The position numbers and the translations under genes are program-made. Shown here in pieces: positions 7,600 through 16,721 of a DNA stretch of 38,071 nt (positions are counted from its first letter, which is position 1; every line of letters begins with the position of its first letter). This DNA comes from Bacteroidales bacterium (GTDB lineage Bacteria; Bacteroidota; Bacteroidia; Bacteroidales; P3): contig JAFZKV010000047.1 of the NCBI GenBank assembly GCA_017551765.1, positions 1 to 38,071 on the forward strand, in the 5' to 3' direction. The notes below the pieces were generated by a model. It had not been told where the DNA came from and ran no database searches. It saw nothing but the letters and a program-made list of their open reading frames with translations.

Positions 7600-8388
7600 A
7601 TGAACTTTTTCGGAGACACAAAGAAAATGGCCACCAGAATTGTGGTCGCGATTGCAGTCGTGATACTGCTGTCGTCGTCGTTCTACACCATTAAATCAAC
7701 CGAGCGCGGCATCCTGAGCACCTTCGGACGCATCTCGGAGAACACCATCGAGGACGGCCTGCACATGAAGATACCCTTCATCCAGAGCGTCAAGAAAATC
7801 AACATCCAGCAGAAGAAATTCGACGGCCACGAGAACAGCTATACGAAAGACGTGCAGACCTCGGAGGTGGAGTACACCATCAACTATGACCTGGTGCGCG
7901 CCAATGTCAACAAGCTCTATCGCAACGTGGGCATGGATTACCACAACCGTATCGTGGTGCCCTTCATCCGTTCGGCCATGAAGGAGAGCTTCGGCAACTT
8001 CGCCGCCACCGAGATAGTGGAAAACCGCGACGCTGTGCGCCGTGAAATCGAGAACACCCTGCGCCACACGCTGGACAGCAACTACTTCATGAACATTCAG
8101 TTCCAGCTGGTCGACATCGACTTTGACGACCAATTCGAGAACGCCATCAAGGAGAAGCAGGTGGCCGAGCAGGAGGCCCTGAAGGCCAAGAACGTCACCA
8201 TTCAGGTGGAGGAGAAAGCCAAGCAAACCAAGATTGCCGCCGAAGCCGAAGCTGAAGCCATGCGCATCAAGGCCAACGCCCTGGAGCGCAACCCCAAGCT
8301 GGTCAGCTACGAGGCCGTGCAGAAATGGGACGGCAAGATGCCGCAGTACATGCTGGGCAACAGCGTGCCCTTCATCGACCTGAAATAG
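7600..8388 (+). CDS. SPFH/prohibitin-family membrane protein
   Basis: The 262-residue protein has one N-terminal membrane segment (residues about 11-28, ATRIVVAIAVVILLSSSFYT), then the SPFH/Band 7 domain. Its start, STERGILSTFGRISENTIED, is typical of prohibitins, and the domain ends with AEAEAEAMRIKANALERNPK, the coiled-coil-forming C-terminal helix. Such proteins assemble into ring or cage oligomers that organise the membrane and often restrain the FtsH protease. The start at 7600 gives MNFFGDTKK and fits a membrane protein; the in-frame ATG at 7543 would lie inside the sigma-54 element and is rejected. The gene stands alone, with its own sigma-54 promoter in front and an 11-bp repeat palindrome behind. 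Confidence 0.9.
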   Translation: MNFFGDTKKMATRIVVAIAVVILLSSSFYTIKSTERGILSTFGRISENTIEDGLHMKIPFIQSVKKINIQQKKFDGHENSYTKDVQTSEVEYTINYDLVRANVNKLYRNVGMDYHNRIVVPFIRSAMKESFGNFAATEIVENRDAVRREIENTLRHTLDSNYFMNIQFQLVDIDFDDQFENAIKEKQVAEQEALKAKNVTIQVEEKAKQTKIAAEAEAEAMRIKANALERNPKLVSYEAVQKWDGKMPQYMLGNSVPFIDLK

Positions 8389-8398
8389 TCCGACCTGA

Positions 8399-8478
8399 CA
8401 CCTACCTTTCGACGGTATTTCGACAGTATTTCAACGGTATTTCAACGGAAAAAAGCGTTGAAATACCGTTGAACTGCC
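8399..8478. repeat. 11-bp tandem repeat palindrome B
   Basis: Four 11-bp units at 8410-8453 follow the consensus CRACGGTATTT; the fourth decays to CAACGGAAAAA. The inverted part follows at once. CAACGGTATTTCAACG at 8432-8447 pairs perfectly over 16 bp with 8456-8471, with an 8-nt loop. It lies between the SPFH and DUF349 genes and might terminate transcription, but no T run follows the stem. Confidence 0.88.
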
Positions 8479-8554
8479 ATTAAACCCACAATGAAATGCC
8501 GGAGTCATTAAGGAGTAGAAAACAAATTATTTACAACACATTGGAAAAAATGTG

Positions 8555-8562
8555 TATATTTG
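8555..8562 (+). promoter_or_regulatory. Candidate promoter -7 element for the DUF349 gene chain
   Basis: TATATTTG matches TAnnTTTG and lies 111 bp before the start codon at 8674. The upstream element is poor. The long leader contains an ACGCG/CGCGT inverted repeat near 8612-8632. Confidence 0.55.
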
Positions 8563-8673
8563 CAATTCGTTCCCATTTGGAACGAGAGAGTAAAACAACC
8601 TGTAATGCAAAGTGATACGCGCGCATACGCGTGAACTATGCAGTAATTCTTAACAAACAAAAAACTTCTCATC

Positions 8674-10653
8674 ATGGAAGAAACCACCCCCATGCAGCCC
8701 GAACAGAACGAAGAGCTGCAAAACAACGCCCAGGAGACCGTAGTGGAAACTATCGTCGAGGAGCCGCACACTGACAACCAACCCAAAGAAGAACCCGCCC
8801 CTGCAGCCGAAGAGGCACCCGCAGCCGAAGCGCCCGAAGAGGCTCATGAGGCCGCCGCTCCCGCAGCCGAAACCGAAGAGAAGCAGGAAGCAGAAGAACC
8901 CGCAGTGGACCTGAACAGCATGGACCGCGAAGGCCTGCTGGCAGTCCTGCAGGAACTGATGACCGAAGAAATCCAAGCCATCAAAGGACGTGCCACCGCC
9001 TTGCGCGCACGCTTCAACGAACTGAACAAGGAGGTGCAGAAGAAAGCCTTCGACACCTTCGTGGCCGAGGGTGGCAACAAAGAAGAATACGAGGCACAGA
9101 ACGACAGCGTGGCTGAGGCGTTCTACCGCCTTTACGACCAATATCGCGAGCGCCGCCAGAAATACCTGGCAGACCTCGAAGTGCAGAAGCAGAAGAACTA
9201 CGAGGCCAAGCAGGCCCTCATCGAAGAGTTGCGCACACTCATCGACTCGGAAGAGGAGCAGGTGCGCACCGCCCTTGACCGCTTCAACGCCATCCAGGAC
9301 CGCTGGAAAGCCATCGGCGATGTGCCGCGCGAGAAGATGAACGACCTGTGGCAGAGCTACCACTTCCAGATTGAGCAGTTCTTTGCCAAGCTGAAAATCA
9401 ACCGTGAACTGCGCGAGCTTGACCAGAAGCACAATCTGGAGCAGAAGATAGCCCTCTGCGAGAAAGCCGAGGAGCTTATCGTAGAGCCCTCCATCACCAA
9501 AGCCTTCAAAGAGCTGCAGGAGTTGCGTGCCCAATGGAAAGAGATAGGCCCTGTGCCCGCCGAGCAGAACGAGGAAATCTGGCAGCGCTTCCAACATGCG
9601 GCCTCACAGATTGACGAGCGTCGCAAAGAATACTATGAGCAGCGCAAAGAAGAATTCGACAACAACCTGCTGGCCAAACAGGCCCTGATTGAGAAAGCCG
9701 AAACCCTCACCGCCGAGCATCCCGAAACCACCAAGCAGTGGAACGACCTCACCGCCGCCCTCGACGAACTGCTGAAGGTGTGGAAGACCATCGGTCCCGT
9801 GCCACGCGAACAGAACGAGGAAATCTGGAACAAGTTTAAAGGGATGATTGACCGCCACTATGCCGAGAAGAAGGAATACTTCTCGGCCATCCGCGACGAG
9901 CAGGAAAGCAACTACCAGAAGAAGATAGAGCTCTGCCTCAAGGCTGAAGCCGTTGCCCAACGCGAGGATTGGAAGAAGGCCACCGAGGAGTTGCTCCAAC
10001 TGCAGGAGGAGTGGAAGAACATCGGCGCCACCAGCCGCAAGGTGAGCGAGAAAGTGTGGCAGCGCTTCCGTGGCGCATGCGACACATTCTTCACCAAGAA
10101 GAGCGAGTTCTTCAAGGAGCGCCGCACCAGCGAGAGCGAGAACCTGGCCAAGAAGGAAGCCATCCTGACCGAACTGAAGGGTCACGAATGGGGCGACAAC
10201 CGCGAAGAGAACCTCGAGGCCATCAAAGACTTCCAACGCCGCTGGGCCGAGGTGGGATTTGTGCCCATGCACGACAAGGAGCGCCTGCAGCAGGAGTTCC
10301 GTGGCGAAATCAACCGCATCTTCGAGCAACTCAAAATATCGGCCCGCGAAGCCGAAGAGACCGCCTACCGCGAGCGGCTGCGCAATGTGGCCGGCGACGC
10401 CAAGAAGTTCATCGGCAGCGAGAAGCAGGAGTTGCAGGAGAAGATTGAGAAACTGCGCGCCGACCTCAACCTTTGGGAGAACAACCTGGGCTTCTTCGCC
10501 TCGAGCAAGCAGGCCGACCTGCTGAAACAAGAGTTCGAGAAGAAGATGCAGGGTGCCCGTCAGCAGATAGCGCTGCTGCAGGCCAAACTGCGCATCTTGA
10601 ACGAGAGCGAAAAAGCCGAACAGGAGAAAGAGGAGAAGAAGGATGCCGAATAG
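8674..10653 (+). CDS. DUF349-repeat protein
   Basis: This 659-residue protein starts with about 85 residues rich in glutamate, proline and alanine (probably disordered), followed by charged coiled coil. It carries at least five DUF349 repeats, recognisable by W-K-x-I-G-x-V-P followed by W-x-x-F. Examples are DRWKAIGDVPREKMNDLW, QWKEIGPVPAEQNEEIWQRF, VWKTIGPVPREQNEEIWNKF, EWKNIGATSRKVSEKVWQRF and RWAEVGFVPMHDKERLQQEF. It has no signal peptide. DUF349 proteins are widespread in Bacteroidota and have no firm function; I assign none. It heads a chain of overlapping genes and overlaps the next gene by 11 bp. Confidence 0.85.
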   Translation: MEETTPMQPEQNEELQNNAQETVVETIVEEPHTDNQPKEEPAPAAEEAPAAEAPEEAHEAAAPAAETEEKQEAEEPAVDLNSMDREGLLAVLQELMTEEIQAIKGRATALRARFNELNKEVQKKAFDTFVAEGGNKEEYEAQNDSVAEAFYRLYDQYRERRQKYLADLEVQKQKNYEAKQALIEELRTLIDSEEEQVRTALDRFNAIQDRWKAIGDVPREKMNDLWQSYHFQIEQFFAKLKINRELRELDQKHNLEQKIALCEKAEELIVEPSITKAFKELQELRAQWKEIGPVPAEQNEEIWQRFQHAASQIDERRKEYYEQRKEEFDNNLLAKQALIEKAETLTAEHPETTKQWNDLTAALDELLKVWKTIGPVPREQNEEIWNKFKGMIDRHYAEKKEYFSAIRDEQESNYQKKIELCLKAEAVAQREDWKKATEELLQLQEEWKNIGATSRKVSEKVWQRFRGACDTFFTKKSEFFKERRTSESENLAKKEAILTELKGHEWGDNREENLEAIKDFQRRWAEVGFVPMHDKERLQQEFRGEINRIFEQLKISAREAEETAYRERLRNVAGDAKKFIGSEKQELQEKIEKLRADLNLWENNLGFFASSKQADLLKQEFEKKMQGARQQIALLQAKLRILNESEKAEQEKEEKKDAE

Positions 10654-11644
10654 CATGGTTCACACCCTCAATACGATGCAGAGACACACCGCCGTGTGTC
10701 TCTGCGTTGTTGCTGTACTGCTTGGTCTCTCGAGCTGCCAGCACGCCGAAGAGGTGCACTTTCACCGTTTCGAGCAACTGTTGTTCAACACTCCTGCCGA
10801 CCAACTGCAAGCCGAACTGAAAGCCCACCAGGAAGAGTACGACAGCGAACTCCTCACACTCTATCCCGACGAGCCGGAGTTCATGCAACTGACACAAGAG
10901 TATGTAGCCGACCCCGTGATGCGCGACGTATACCACATCAGTGACAGCCTCTACCACGACCTCACAGACGTAGAGCAACAGCTGGGGCGCGCCCTCAGCC
11001 GAGCCTACAAGCTCTACCCGAAGATGTATCATGTGGAGCGTTTCTACACGTCGGTCACAGGCGACTTCAACTATGATTGGAGGGTGTACAGCAACTGCAG
11101 CGACCTGTGTGTGTGTGTCGACCAATACTCTATTGGCGCAATGGAACGCTACCATTACTTCGGCATACCCAACTACATTGTGCGCACCCTCTCGCGTGAA
11201 TACATCGTGCCCGACTGCATCTACACGCTGGCCGGATTGTATATCGAAAGTCCCGATGGCGAAAAGACGCTGCTCGACCACGCCATTGCCGACGGAAAGA
11301 AACTCTACTTCATGGAGAAGGTGTTTCCGGGCATCGCCGACACCCTCCTGCTGCGCTACAGCAAAGAGCAGCTCGATTGGATGCACCACAACACCGAGCA
11401 GGTGTGGAGTTACTTGATACAGAACCGTCTGCTCTACAGTACCGACCAGAACCTCTACCGCAACTTCCTGGGCGACGCACCCCACACCAACGCCTTCGGC
11501 AACGGGTCGGCGCCGCGCACCGTCTGCTATATCGGTTGGCAGATTGTGCGTGCATACATGAAGAAGAGCGGTGCCACGATGGAACAATTGTTTGACGAAC
11601 CCGACAGCCAGAAGATACTCACCACCTCTGCCTGGAGACCATGA
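10643..11644 (+). CDS. GldB-like lipoprotein
   Basis: The 333-residue protein carries a lipoprotein signal with the cysteine in GLSSCQHAEE. Its C-terminal third has features of the gliding-motility lipoprotein GldB: a histidine/tyrosine-rich middle (MERYHYFGIPNYI, HHNTEQVWSYLI), then CYIGWQIVRAYMKKSG and the closing motif ILTTSAWRP. In flavobacteria GldB is needed for gliding and type IX secretion, which fits the T9SS cargo proteins in this window. Transfer of function to a Bacteroidales member is inference. The start is uncertain: ATGs at 10643, 10655 and 10676 are all in frame, and the last gives the shortest normal signal peptide (MQRHTAVCLCVVAVLLGLSS). It overlaps its neighbours on both sides. 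Confidence 0.8.
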   Translation: MPNSMVHTLNTMQRHTAVCLCVVAVLLGLSSCQHAEEVHFHRFEQLLFNTPADQLQAELKAHQEEYDSELLTLYPDEPEFMQLTQEYVADPVMRDVYHISDSLYHDLTDVEQQLGRALSRAYKLYPKMYHVERFYTSVTGDFNYDWRVYSNCSDLCVCVDQYSIGAMERYHYFGIPNYIVRTLSREYIVPDCIYTLAGLYIESPDGEKTLLDHAIADGKKLYFMEKVFPGIADTLLLRYSKEQLDWMHHNTEQVWSYLIQNRLLYSTDQNLYRNFLGDAPHTNAFGNGSAPRTVCYIGWQIVRAYMKKSGATMEQLFDEPDSQKILTTSAWRP

Positions 11645-13521
11645 GAAAAAAGAGAGAACATAACCTCTATGCCTACCTTGTGCTCAAGCTGCTGCTTGCG
11701 TTCTTCTCGCTATTGCTGATGCAGGCGCTGTTCTACCTCTGCAACAGCCACATACTGCGCCCCGAGGGAAGCGAATGGTACGGTATCCTCTTGGGCAACA
11801 CCGTCTTCGGCATGGCCACCGTCGCCACCTTCCTCCTGCCCTACTTCCTCATGATGCTGCTTCCCTTCGGCTTCCTCCAGAAGAAAGGCTACCGCATTGT
11901 CGCCGAAGTACTCTATCTGCTCGCCATCCTGCTCATTCTCATCCCCCGCGGAGCCAACGCCGCCTACTACCAATACACCTACCGCTTGCTGAGTGACGAG
12001 ATATTCTCCTACCTCGGCATCAGCGGCCAGATGGGCTCGCTGGCTCCACATTTCGCCACCGACTATTGGTACGCCTGGGTGGGGCCCCTCGTCGTCTTCG
12101 TCCTCTTCCTGTTCCTCAACAGCCGCATAAGGCTGGCAACCGACAAGCGTTCCCCCAAGTTGCACCTGATAGGCACCCTTGCGGCAGCCCTTCTGCTCGG
12201 CTTCCTGGTGCGCGGAGGCTTCGGCAAATTCATCACACCCGACAGTGCCGCCGACTACTGCCAGCCAAAATACACGGCCCTCGTCAGCAACGATGCCTAC
12301 AACATCCTGCGCACCCTCTTCACCCCCGAACTCGAGGAGGTGCACTACATGAGCGCCGAAGAGGCCGAGCAGCTGTGTCCCACCGTGTTCACTTCCCTGC
12401 CCAAAGAGCCGTGGGAAGAGGCAAACAGTCCCTCGCCCAACATCGTCCTCATCGTGGTGGAAAGCCTGGGACAGGAGTTCATGGGCTGCTACAACAGCCA
12501 GCCCGATGCCGACACCCGCACCCCCTTCCTCGACTCGCTGGCACAATACTGCACCCTCTACGACGGACGCGCCAACGGCAAGAAAAGCATTGAGGGCATC
12601 CTGGCCATCAACACCTCTATCCCCAACCTGATGGCCCAACCCTTCACCAACTCCAAGTACGGCGACAACGACTTCACCGGCCTGCCTGCCATCTTCAAAC
12701 AGCACGGCTATCGCACCGCCTTCTATCACGGCACCTACAACGGCGTGATGAACTTCGATAAACTCTGCGCCAAGATAGGCTTCGACGAGTATCTGGGCAA
12801 GAATGAATACGAGGCCGAGGGAATGGGAAAACCCGAAGACTACGACGGTGCCTGGGGCATCCTCGACGAGCCCTTCCTGCAATACACCGTGCGGCACATC
12901 AACACCTACGGCCACCAGCCCTTCTTCGCCGAAGTGTTCACCGTCAGCTCGCATCACCCCTATCCCATCCCCGACCATCACAAACACCGCTTCACCGAGG
13001 GTCAACACCCCATACTGAAATGCGTCGAATACACCGACCATGCCCTCCGCCGCTTCTTTGAGGAGGCACAGAAACAGCCCTGGTACAGCAACACCCTCTT
13101 CATCATCACCGCCGACCACAGCGGACACGGCCTTAGCCCCGAATACAACGACTACGACGGCTGGTACCGCATACCGATGATGGTGTTCGACCCGCAGCAA
13201 CCCGAAGGCCGCCACGACCCGCTCATCGTGCAGCAAACCGACATCTTCCCCTCCCTGGTCGACCGTTTCCGCTTCGGCGACCGCTTTGTCACCTTCGGCA
13301 ACAGCATCCACCAACTCTGCAAGGTCGGCAACCAAGTCTACTTCGGCAACGGCTACTACTGCCTGGTCTACAACGACTTGCAATTCCCCACGCAACACCA
13401 CATGGCCGTCATACAGGGCGACCGCGAAGAGGGCGACCCCAAGGCGCTCAAGTACCTCAAGGCACTCATCCAACAATACAACGACCGTATAATCAACAAT
13501 AAACTAATATTAAATCGATGA
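11641..13521 (+). CDS. LTA-synthase-like membrane phosphotransferase (sulfatase superfamily)
   Basis: The 626-residue protein has five or so membrane segments in its first 200 residues and a sulfatase-fold catalytic domain facing the periplasm from about residue 260. The metal-binding start motif is NIVLIVVESLG, followed by TPFLDSLA, and the histidine motif ITADHSGHG closes the active site. The position of the lipoteichoic acid synthase nucleophile threonine is a serine here (S316 in GKKSIEGILA). Enzymes of this group move phosphoglycerol or phosphoethanolamine from phospholipid to a sugar or lipid acceptor. Bacteroidales lack lipoteichoic acid, so the acceptor is unknown. It overlaps GldB-like and diacylglycerol kinase genes by 4 bp each. 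Confidence 0.88.
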   Translation: MRKKREHNLYAYLVLKLLLAFFSLLLMQALFYLCNSHILRPEGSEWYGILLGNTVFGMATVATFLLPYFLMMLLPFGFLQKKGYRIVAEVLYLLAILLILIPRGANAAYYQYTYRLLSDEIFSYLGISGQMGSLAPHFATDYWYAWVGPLVVFVLFLFLNSRIRLATDKRSPKLHLIGTLAAALLLGFLVRGGFGKFITPDSAADYCQPKYTALVSNDAYNILRTLFTPELEEVHYMSAEEAEQLCPTVFTSLPKEPWEEANSPSPNIVLIVVESLGQEFMGCYNSQPDADTRTPFLDSLAQYCTLYDGRANGKKSIEGILAINTSIPNLMAQPFTNSKYGDNDFTGLPAIFKQHGYRTAFYHGTYNGVMNFDKLCAKIGFDEYLGKNEYEAEGMGKPEDYDGAWGILDEPFLQYTVRHINTYGHQPFFAEVFTVSSHHPYPIPDHHKHRFTEGQHPILKCVEYTDHALRRFFEEAQKQPWYSNTLFIITADHSGHGLSPEYNDYDGWYRIPMMVFDPQQPEGRHDPLIVQQTDIFPSLVDRFRFGDRFVTFGNSIHQLCKVGNQVYFGNGYYCLVYNDLQFPTQHHMAVIQGDREEGDPKALKYLKALIQQYNDRIINNKLILNR

Positions 13522-14459
13522 AAACAAAAACATTGGTTGTCGTCAACCCCATTTCGGGCGTGGGACGCCAGAAGCGCATCGAAACCTTGCTCAAACAGAA
13601 CCTCAACCACGACCTTTTCGACTATGAGGTGCGCTACACCGAATACATCCACCACGGACGCGAGATAGCCCGCGACGCCGCCGACCGCGGCTATGGCTGC
13701 GTGGTGGCCGTCGGCGGCGACGGCTCTGTCAACGACGTGACCCAAGGGCTCAAAGGCTCCGACACTCGGCTCGGCATCATTCCCTGCGGCTCGGGCAACG
13801 GGCTGGCACGCTCGCTCAAAATACCCCTGCAACCCTGGCTCGCCATCCGCGTGCTCAACCAGCAATACGAACAGGTCATCGACTCTATCGTCATCAACGA
13901 CCAATACGTCTGCGTCAATGCCGCCGGCTGCGGCTACGACGCCTACATAGCCCGCCTCATGCAGGCTGCCAAGACTCGCGGCCTCACCGCCTACACCAAC
14001 CTCATCCTCCGTGAATACGAGCGCTACAAATGCTCCGAATATCACCTCGTCATCAACGGACACGACTACTACCGCACTGCCTGGTTCATCGCCGTGGCCA
14101 ACAGCCAACAGTTCGGCTACAACCTCGCCGTAGCCCCCAAAGCCAAACTCGACGACGGCCTCATCGACATCTCCATCATCGACAAAGTGCCCCTCGACCA
14201 CGTGCCCATCACCGCCCCCCTGGCCTTCACCAACCACCTCGACCTCTCTCAACACGTCGAAATGTTCCGCACACCCGAAGTGCTCATCGAAGGCAACCTT
14301 GACAAATGGGTCAACATCGACGGTGAAGGTGAAAACATCGGCACCACCGTCCACTTCGTCAACCACCCCAAGTCCGTCAAAATCTACGCCCGCGACCTCA
14401 ACCAGCTGCTCATCGTGCGCACACCCACCGGCGACCCCATCACCCTCCCAAGAATATGA
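13518..14459 (+). CDS. Diacylglycerol kinase / lipid kinase family protein
   Basis: The 313-residue protein has the hallmarks of the DagK/YegS lipid kinases. The ATP-binding signature is VVAVGGDGSVNDVTQGL, followed by LGIIPCGSGNGLARSLKIPL, and the C-terminal beta sandwich contains the GDDLIDIS-like segment (KLDDGLIDISIID). It should phosphorylate diacylglycerol or a related lipid on the inner face of the membrane. The ATG overlaps the stop of the phosphotransferase by 4 bp. That enzyme class would release diacylglycerol when it takes a head group from phospholipid, so recycling by this kinase is an attractive inference. Its own stop again overlaps the next start. Confidence 0.93.
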   Translation: MKTKTLVVVNPISGVGRQKRIETLLKQNLNHDLFDYEVRYTEYIHHGREIARDAADRGYGCVVAVGGDGSVNDVTQGLKGSDTRLGIIPCGSGNGLARSLKIPLQPWLAIRVLNQQYEQVIDSIVINDQYVCVNAAGCGYDAYIARLMQAAKTRGLTAYTNLILREYERYKCSEYHLVINGHDYYRTAWFIAVANSQQFGYNLAVAPKAKLDDGLIDISIIDKVPLDHVPITAPLAFTNHLDLSQHVEMFRTPEVLIEGNLDKWVNIDGEGENIGTTVHFVNHPKSVKIYARDLNQLLIVRTPTGDPITLPRI

Positions 14460-14782
14460 GCAAGAAACAACCCGTCGGGGTGGTCTACAGCACCAACCCC
14501 GACTATCAGTACCAATACGACGAGGAGCCCGTAGCCGAAACCCTGGCGCCCGAGAAGCAACGGCTGCGTGTCAGCCTCGACCGTCACCATCGCGGCGGCA
14601 AGACCGTGACACTCGTCACCGGCTTTGTCGGCACCGACGACGACCTGCAAGCCCTGGGCAAGATGCTGAAGGGCAAGTGTGGCGTAGGTGGCTCGGCCAA
14701 AGACGGCGAAATCATCATCCAAGGCGACCAGCAAGAGAAAGTGCGTGCCGCCCTCACCGCCGCCGGCTACAAACTCTGCTAA
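14456..14782 (+). CDS. SUI1/YciH-family translation factor homologue
   Basis: The 108-residue protein matches the bacterial YciH family, related to eukaryotic eIF1. The first 35 residues are a variable tail; the conserved core runs from LRVSLDRHHRGGKTVTLVTG through the CGVGGSAKDGEIIIQGD loop to the end. eIF1 checks start-codon choice; the bacterial homologues can affect initiation fidelity but their physiological role is uncertain. It is expected in the cytoplasm. The ATG overlaps the lipid-kinase stop by 4 bp, so it is translated from the same messenger. Confidence 0.93.
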   Translation: MSKKQPVGVVYSTNPDYQYQYDEEPVAETLAPEKQRLRVSLDRHHRGGKTVTLVTGFVGTDDDLQALGKMLKGKCGVGGSAKDGEIIIQGDQQEKVRAALTAAGYKLC

Positions 14783-14795
14783 GCTTGTACCCGTC

Positions 14796-16100
14796 ATGAT
14801 ACGCAGAGGCATAGGACTATTGCTGTTGCTGCTCACCATCGCCGGCACGGCGTCGGCACAGGAGGTGCTGGTGCTGAAAGGGCGCGTGATGGACGGCCAC
14901 AACGGCGTGCCCTACGCCACGTTGCAGCTGGGCAACAGCATGATTGGCGTCTGCTGCAACGACCAGGGAGACTACGAACTGAAGGTACCCGCCGAACATC
15001 TGGGCGACAGCATCCTGGTGCGGTCGGTGGGCTACACGCCTGCCCGTTTCAGCGTGAGCGACCTGCAGCGCCGCAACCGCATCAAGCTCAAGGCACAGGC
15101 GGTGGAGCTCCGCGAGGTGAATGTCTCCACCTACCGCAGTGCCCTGCACCTGATGATGGACGTCATCCTCAGCCTCGACTACAACTACCATCAGGACACC
15201 GCCTACTCCACCTTCTTCTACCGCGATTGGCGCGCCGTGGACGACGAGATATACCTCTTCGACGAGGCCGTCATGGAGGTGGAGCGCGCTCCCTATTCCC
15301 AATATGCCGAGAAGAGTAGCTACCTGTTCAACCCCTTGATACGCGAGATGGAGACCAACTACAAAACCCTCCTTCGCCACCGCCTGCTGGTGAACGACCG
15401 CCGGCTGCTCAAGGAGAAGGTAGGAAAGGCGTTGGGGGTGGACGAGATGATGGAATATGCCGACGACAAGCTCTTCTACGACCCTGCGGCGGCACCCAAC
15501 GCCAGCTTCAGCCTATCGAAAAGCTGGCTCATCCGCCAAAGTTTCAAGCCCCTCATGGAGTTCACCGACGGCGGCGAAGGCTATTACCTTGTCCGCTCCA
15601 CAGGCTCCAGCAGCATCTCGCGCGAGACGAACTACGAATATGTGGTGCGCAAACGCGGCTTGGCGCTGGTGCGTATCACCTCGTGGATCGACAAGCCCGT
15701 CAAAAAGAAAGCCCCCGAGGAAGCCTGGGTGAAGCCCTACTTCACGAAACTCATCATTGAGGCCGACTCCACCACATGGATCTACGACGAGCGCGACGGC
15801 AAACTCACCCTCGCACGCTACTACTCCACCTCAACCACCCGCCTGATTTCCAAAGGACGCGGCCACGACAACGAGGAGCAGTGCTGGCGGCAGAGCGTGG
15901 ATTGGACGCTCACCCACTTCTCCTCCGTGCCCACCGTCACGGAAGGCGAAGCTGTCGACAGCCACCCGCGCACCCTCGACAGCGCCTTCGGGCAGAGCGA
16001 CTTCACCCCCGCGTTCTGGGGCAACTACAACACCATCCCCATCGACTCGCTGCCATTGCACCTGCTGGAAATGAAAGTATTGAAATACAAAAAGCAATGA
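14796..16100 (+). CDS. Exported protein with N-terminal carboxypeptidase-like regulatory domain
   Basis: The 434-residue protein starts with a Sec signal peptide (MIRRGIGLLLLLLTIAGTAS, cleavage after SAQ). Residues about 22-100 form a carboxypeptidase-regulatory-like (CarboxypepD_reg) domain: LKGRVMDGHNGVPYATLQL, then NDQGDYELKVP, then VRSVGYTP. The rest (about 110-434) is a conserved-looking Bacteroidota beta-rich region of unknown function. Proteins of this form sit at or outside the inner membrane, and some are outer-membrane associated, but this one lacks a TonB-dependent barrel. The start at 14796 is 13 bp after the SUI1 stop. It overlaps the next gene by 4 bp. I assign no enzymatic role. 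Confidence 0.75.
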   Translation: MIRRGIGLLLLLLTIAGTASAQEVLVLKGRVMDGHNGVPYATLQLGNSMIGVCCNDQGDYELKVPAEHLGDSILVRSVGYTPARFSVSDLQRRNRIKLKAQAVELREVNVSTYRSALHLMMDVILSLDYNYHQDTAYSTFFYRDWRAVDDEIYLFDEAVMEVERAPYSQYAEKSSYLFNPLIREMETNYKTLLRHRLLVNDRRLLKEKVGKALGVDEMMEYADDKLFYDPAAAPNASFSLSKSWLIRQSFKPLMEFTDGGEGYYLVRSTGSSSISRETNYEYVVRKRGLALVRITSWIDKPVKKKAPEEAWVKPYFTKLIIEADSTTWIYDERDGKLTLARYYSTSTTRLISKGRGHDNEEQCWRQSVDWTLTHFSSVPTVTEGEAVDSHPRTLDSAFGQSDFTPAFWGNYNTIPIDSLPLHLLEMKVLKYKKQ

Positions 16101-16699
16101 AGACTCACCGCCTGCTCATGGTCCTGCTGCTGGCCGTCACCGTCGCCAGCCAAGCCCAGACGGACACCATCGCCATCACCGGCACTGTGTACAACCAGCA
16201 CACCCGACTGCCCGAGCCCTACTGTCTGGTACAACTGCTGCAGGACAGCGTCGCCAAGGCCGTCCGCGTGTGCGACAGGGAGGGGTTCTTCTTCATCGAC
16301 AGCCTGCCGGCAGGCACCTATACCCTCAATGTCGGCGTGGGGCGCATGACACTCTTCCAGAACGACTTCGAGCTGCTCGAACCGGCCAACCTCAGCATCT
16401 ATGTGGACACAGTGCAGCTCATCAGGCTCATCCCCGTCGACATCAACAGTCGGCGCAAAGTACCCCGACACCCCGGCACGCTGCTCATCACCTCGACCAG
16501 CGACCAGCGCCTGTGGAACCTCGGCGGCCGCATGTCAGAGTCAGGCCCCGCCAGCGCAGACCTCTCCGGCGGGCCAAAAAAGCAGTCCATGCTCAGCGGC
16601 ACCGTGCCCATCTGGTACTACGAGTTCTGGAGCACCTGGCCCACACGCAAACGCAAGTCCACAGCCACCCCACCCTCCGACACAACCGCAACAAGATAG
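16097..16699 (+). CDS. Exported carboxypeptidase-regulatory-domain protein, short
   Basis: The 200-residue protein begins with a signal peptide (MKTHRLLMVLLLAVTVASQA) and carries a beta domain of the carboxypeptidase-regulatory type: ITGTVYNQHTRLPEPYCLVQ and DREGFFFIDSLPAGTYTLNV. The C-terminal 60 residues are rich in serine, threonine and proline and look unstructured. It is likely periplasmic or surface-exposed. The ATG overlaps the stop of the upstream gene, so the pair is translationally coupled. An upstream in-frame extension would overlap that gene by some 320 bp and is rejected. No specific function can be given. Confidence 0.65.
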   Translation: MKTHRLLMVLLLAVTVASQAQTDTIAITGTVYNQHTRLPEPYCLVQLLQDSVAKAVRVCDREGFFFIDSLPAGTYTLNVGVGRMTLFQNDFELLEPANLSIYVDTVQLIRLIPVDINSRRKVPRHPGTLLITSTSDQRLWNLGGRMSESGPASADLSGGPKKQSMLSGTVPIWYYEFWSTWPTRKRKSTATPPSDTTATR

Positions 16700-16721
16700 G
16701 CTGTCACCCCCTGTCATGTAC

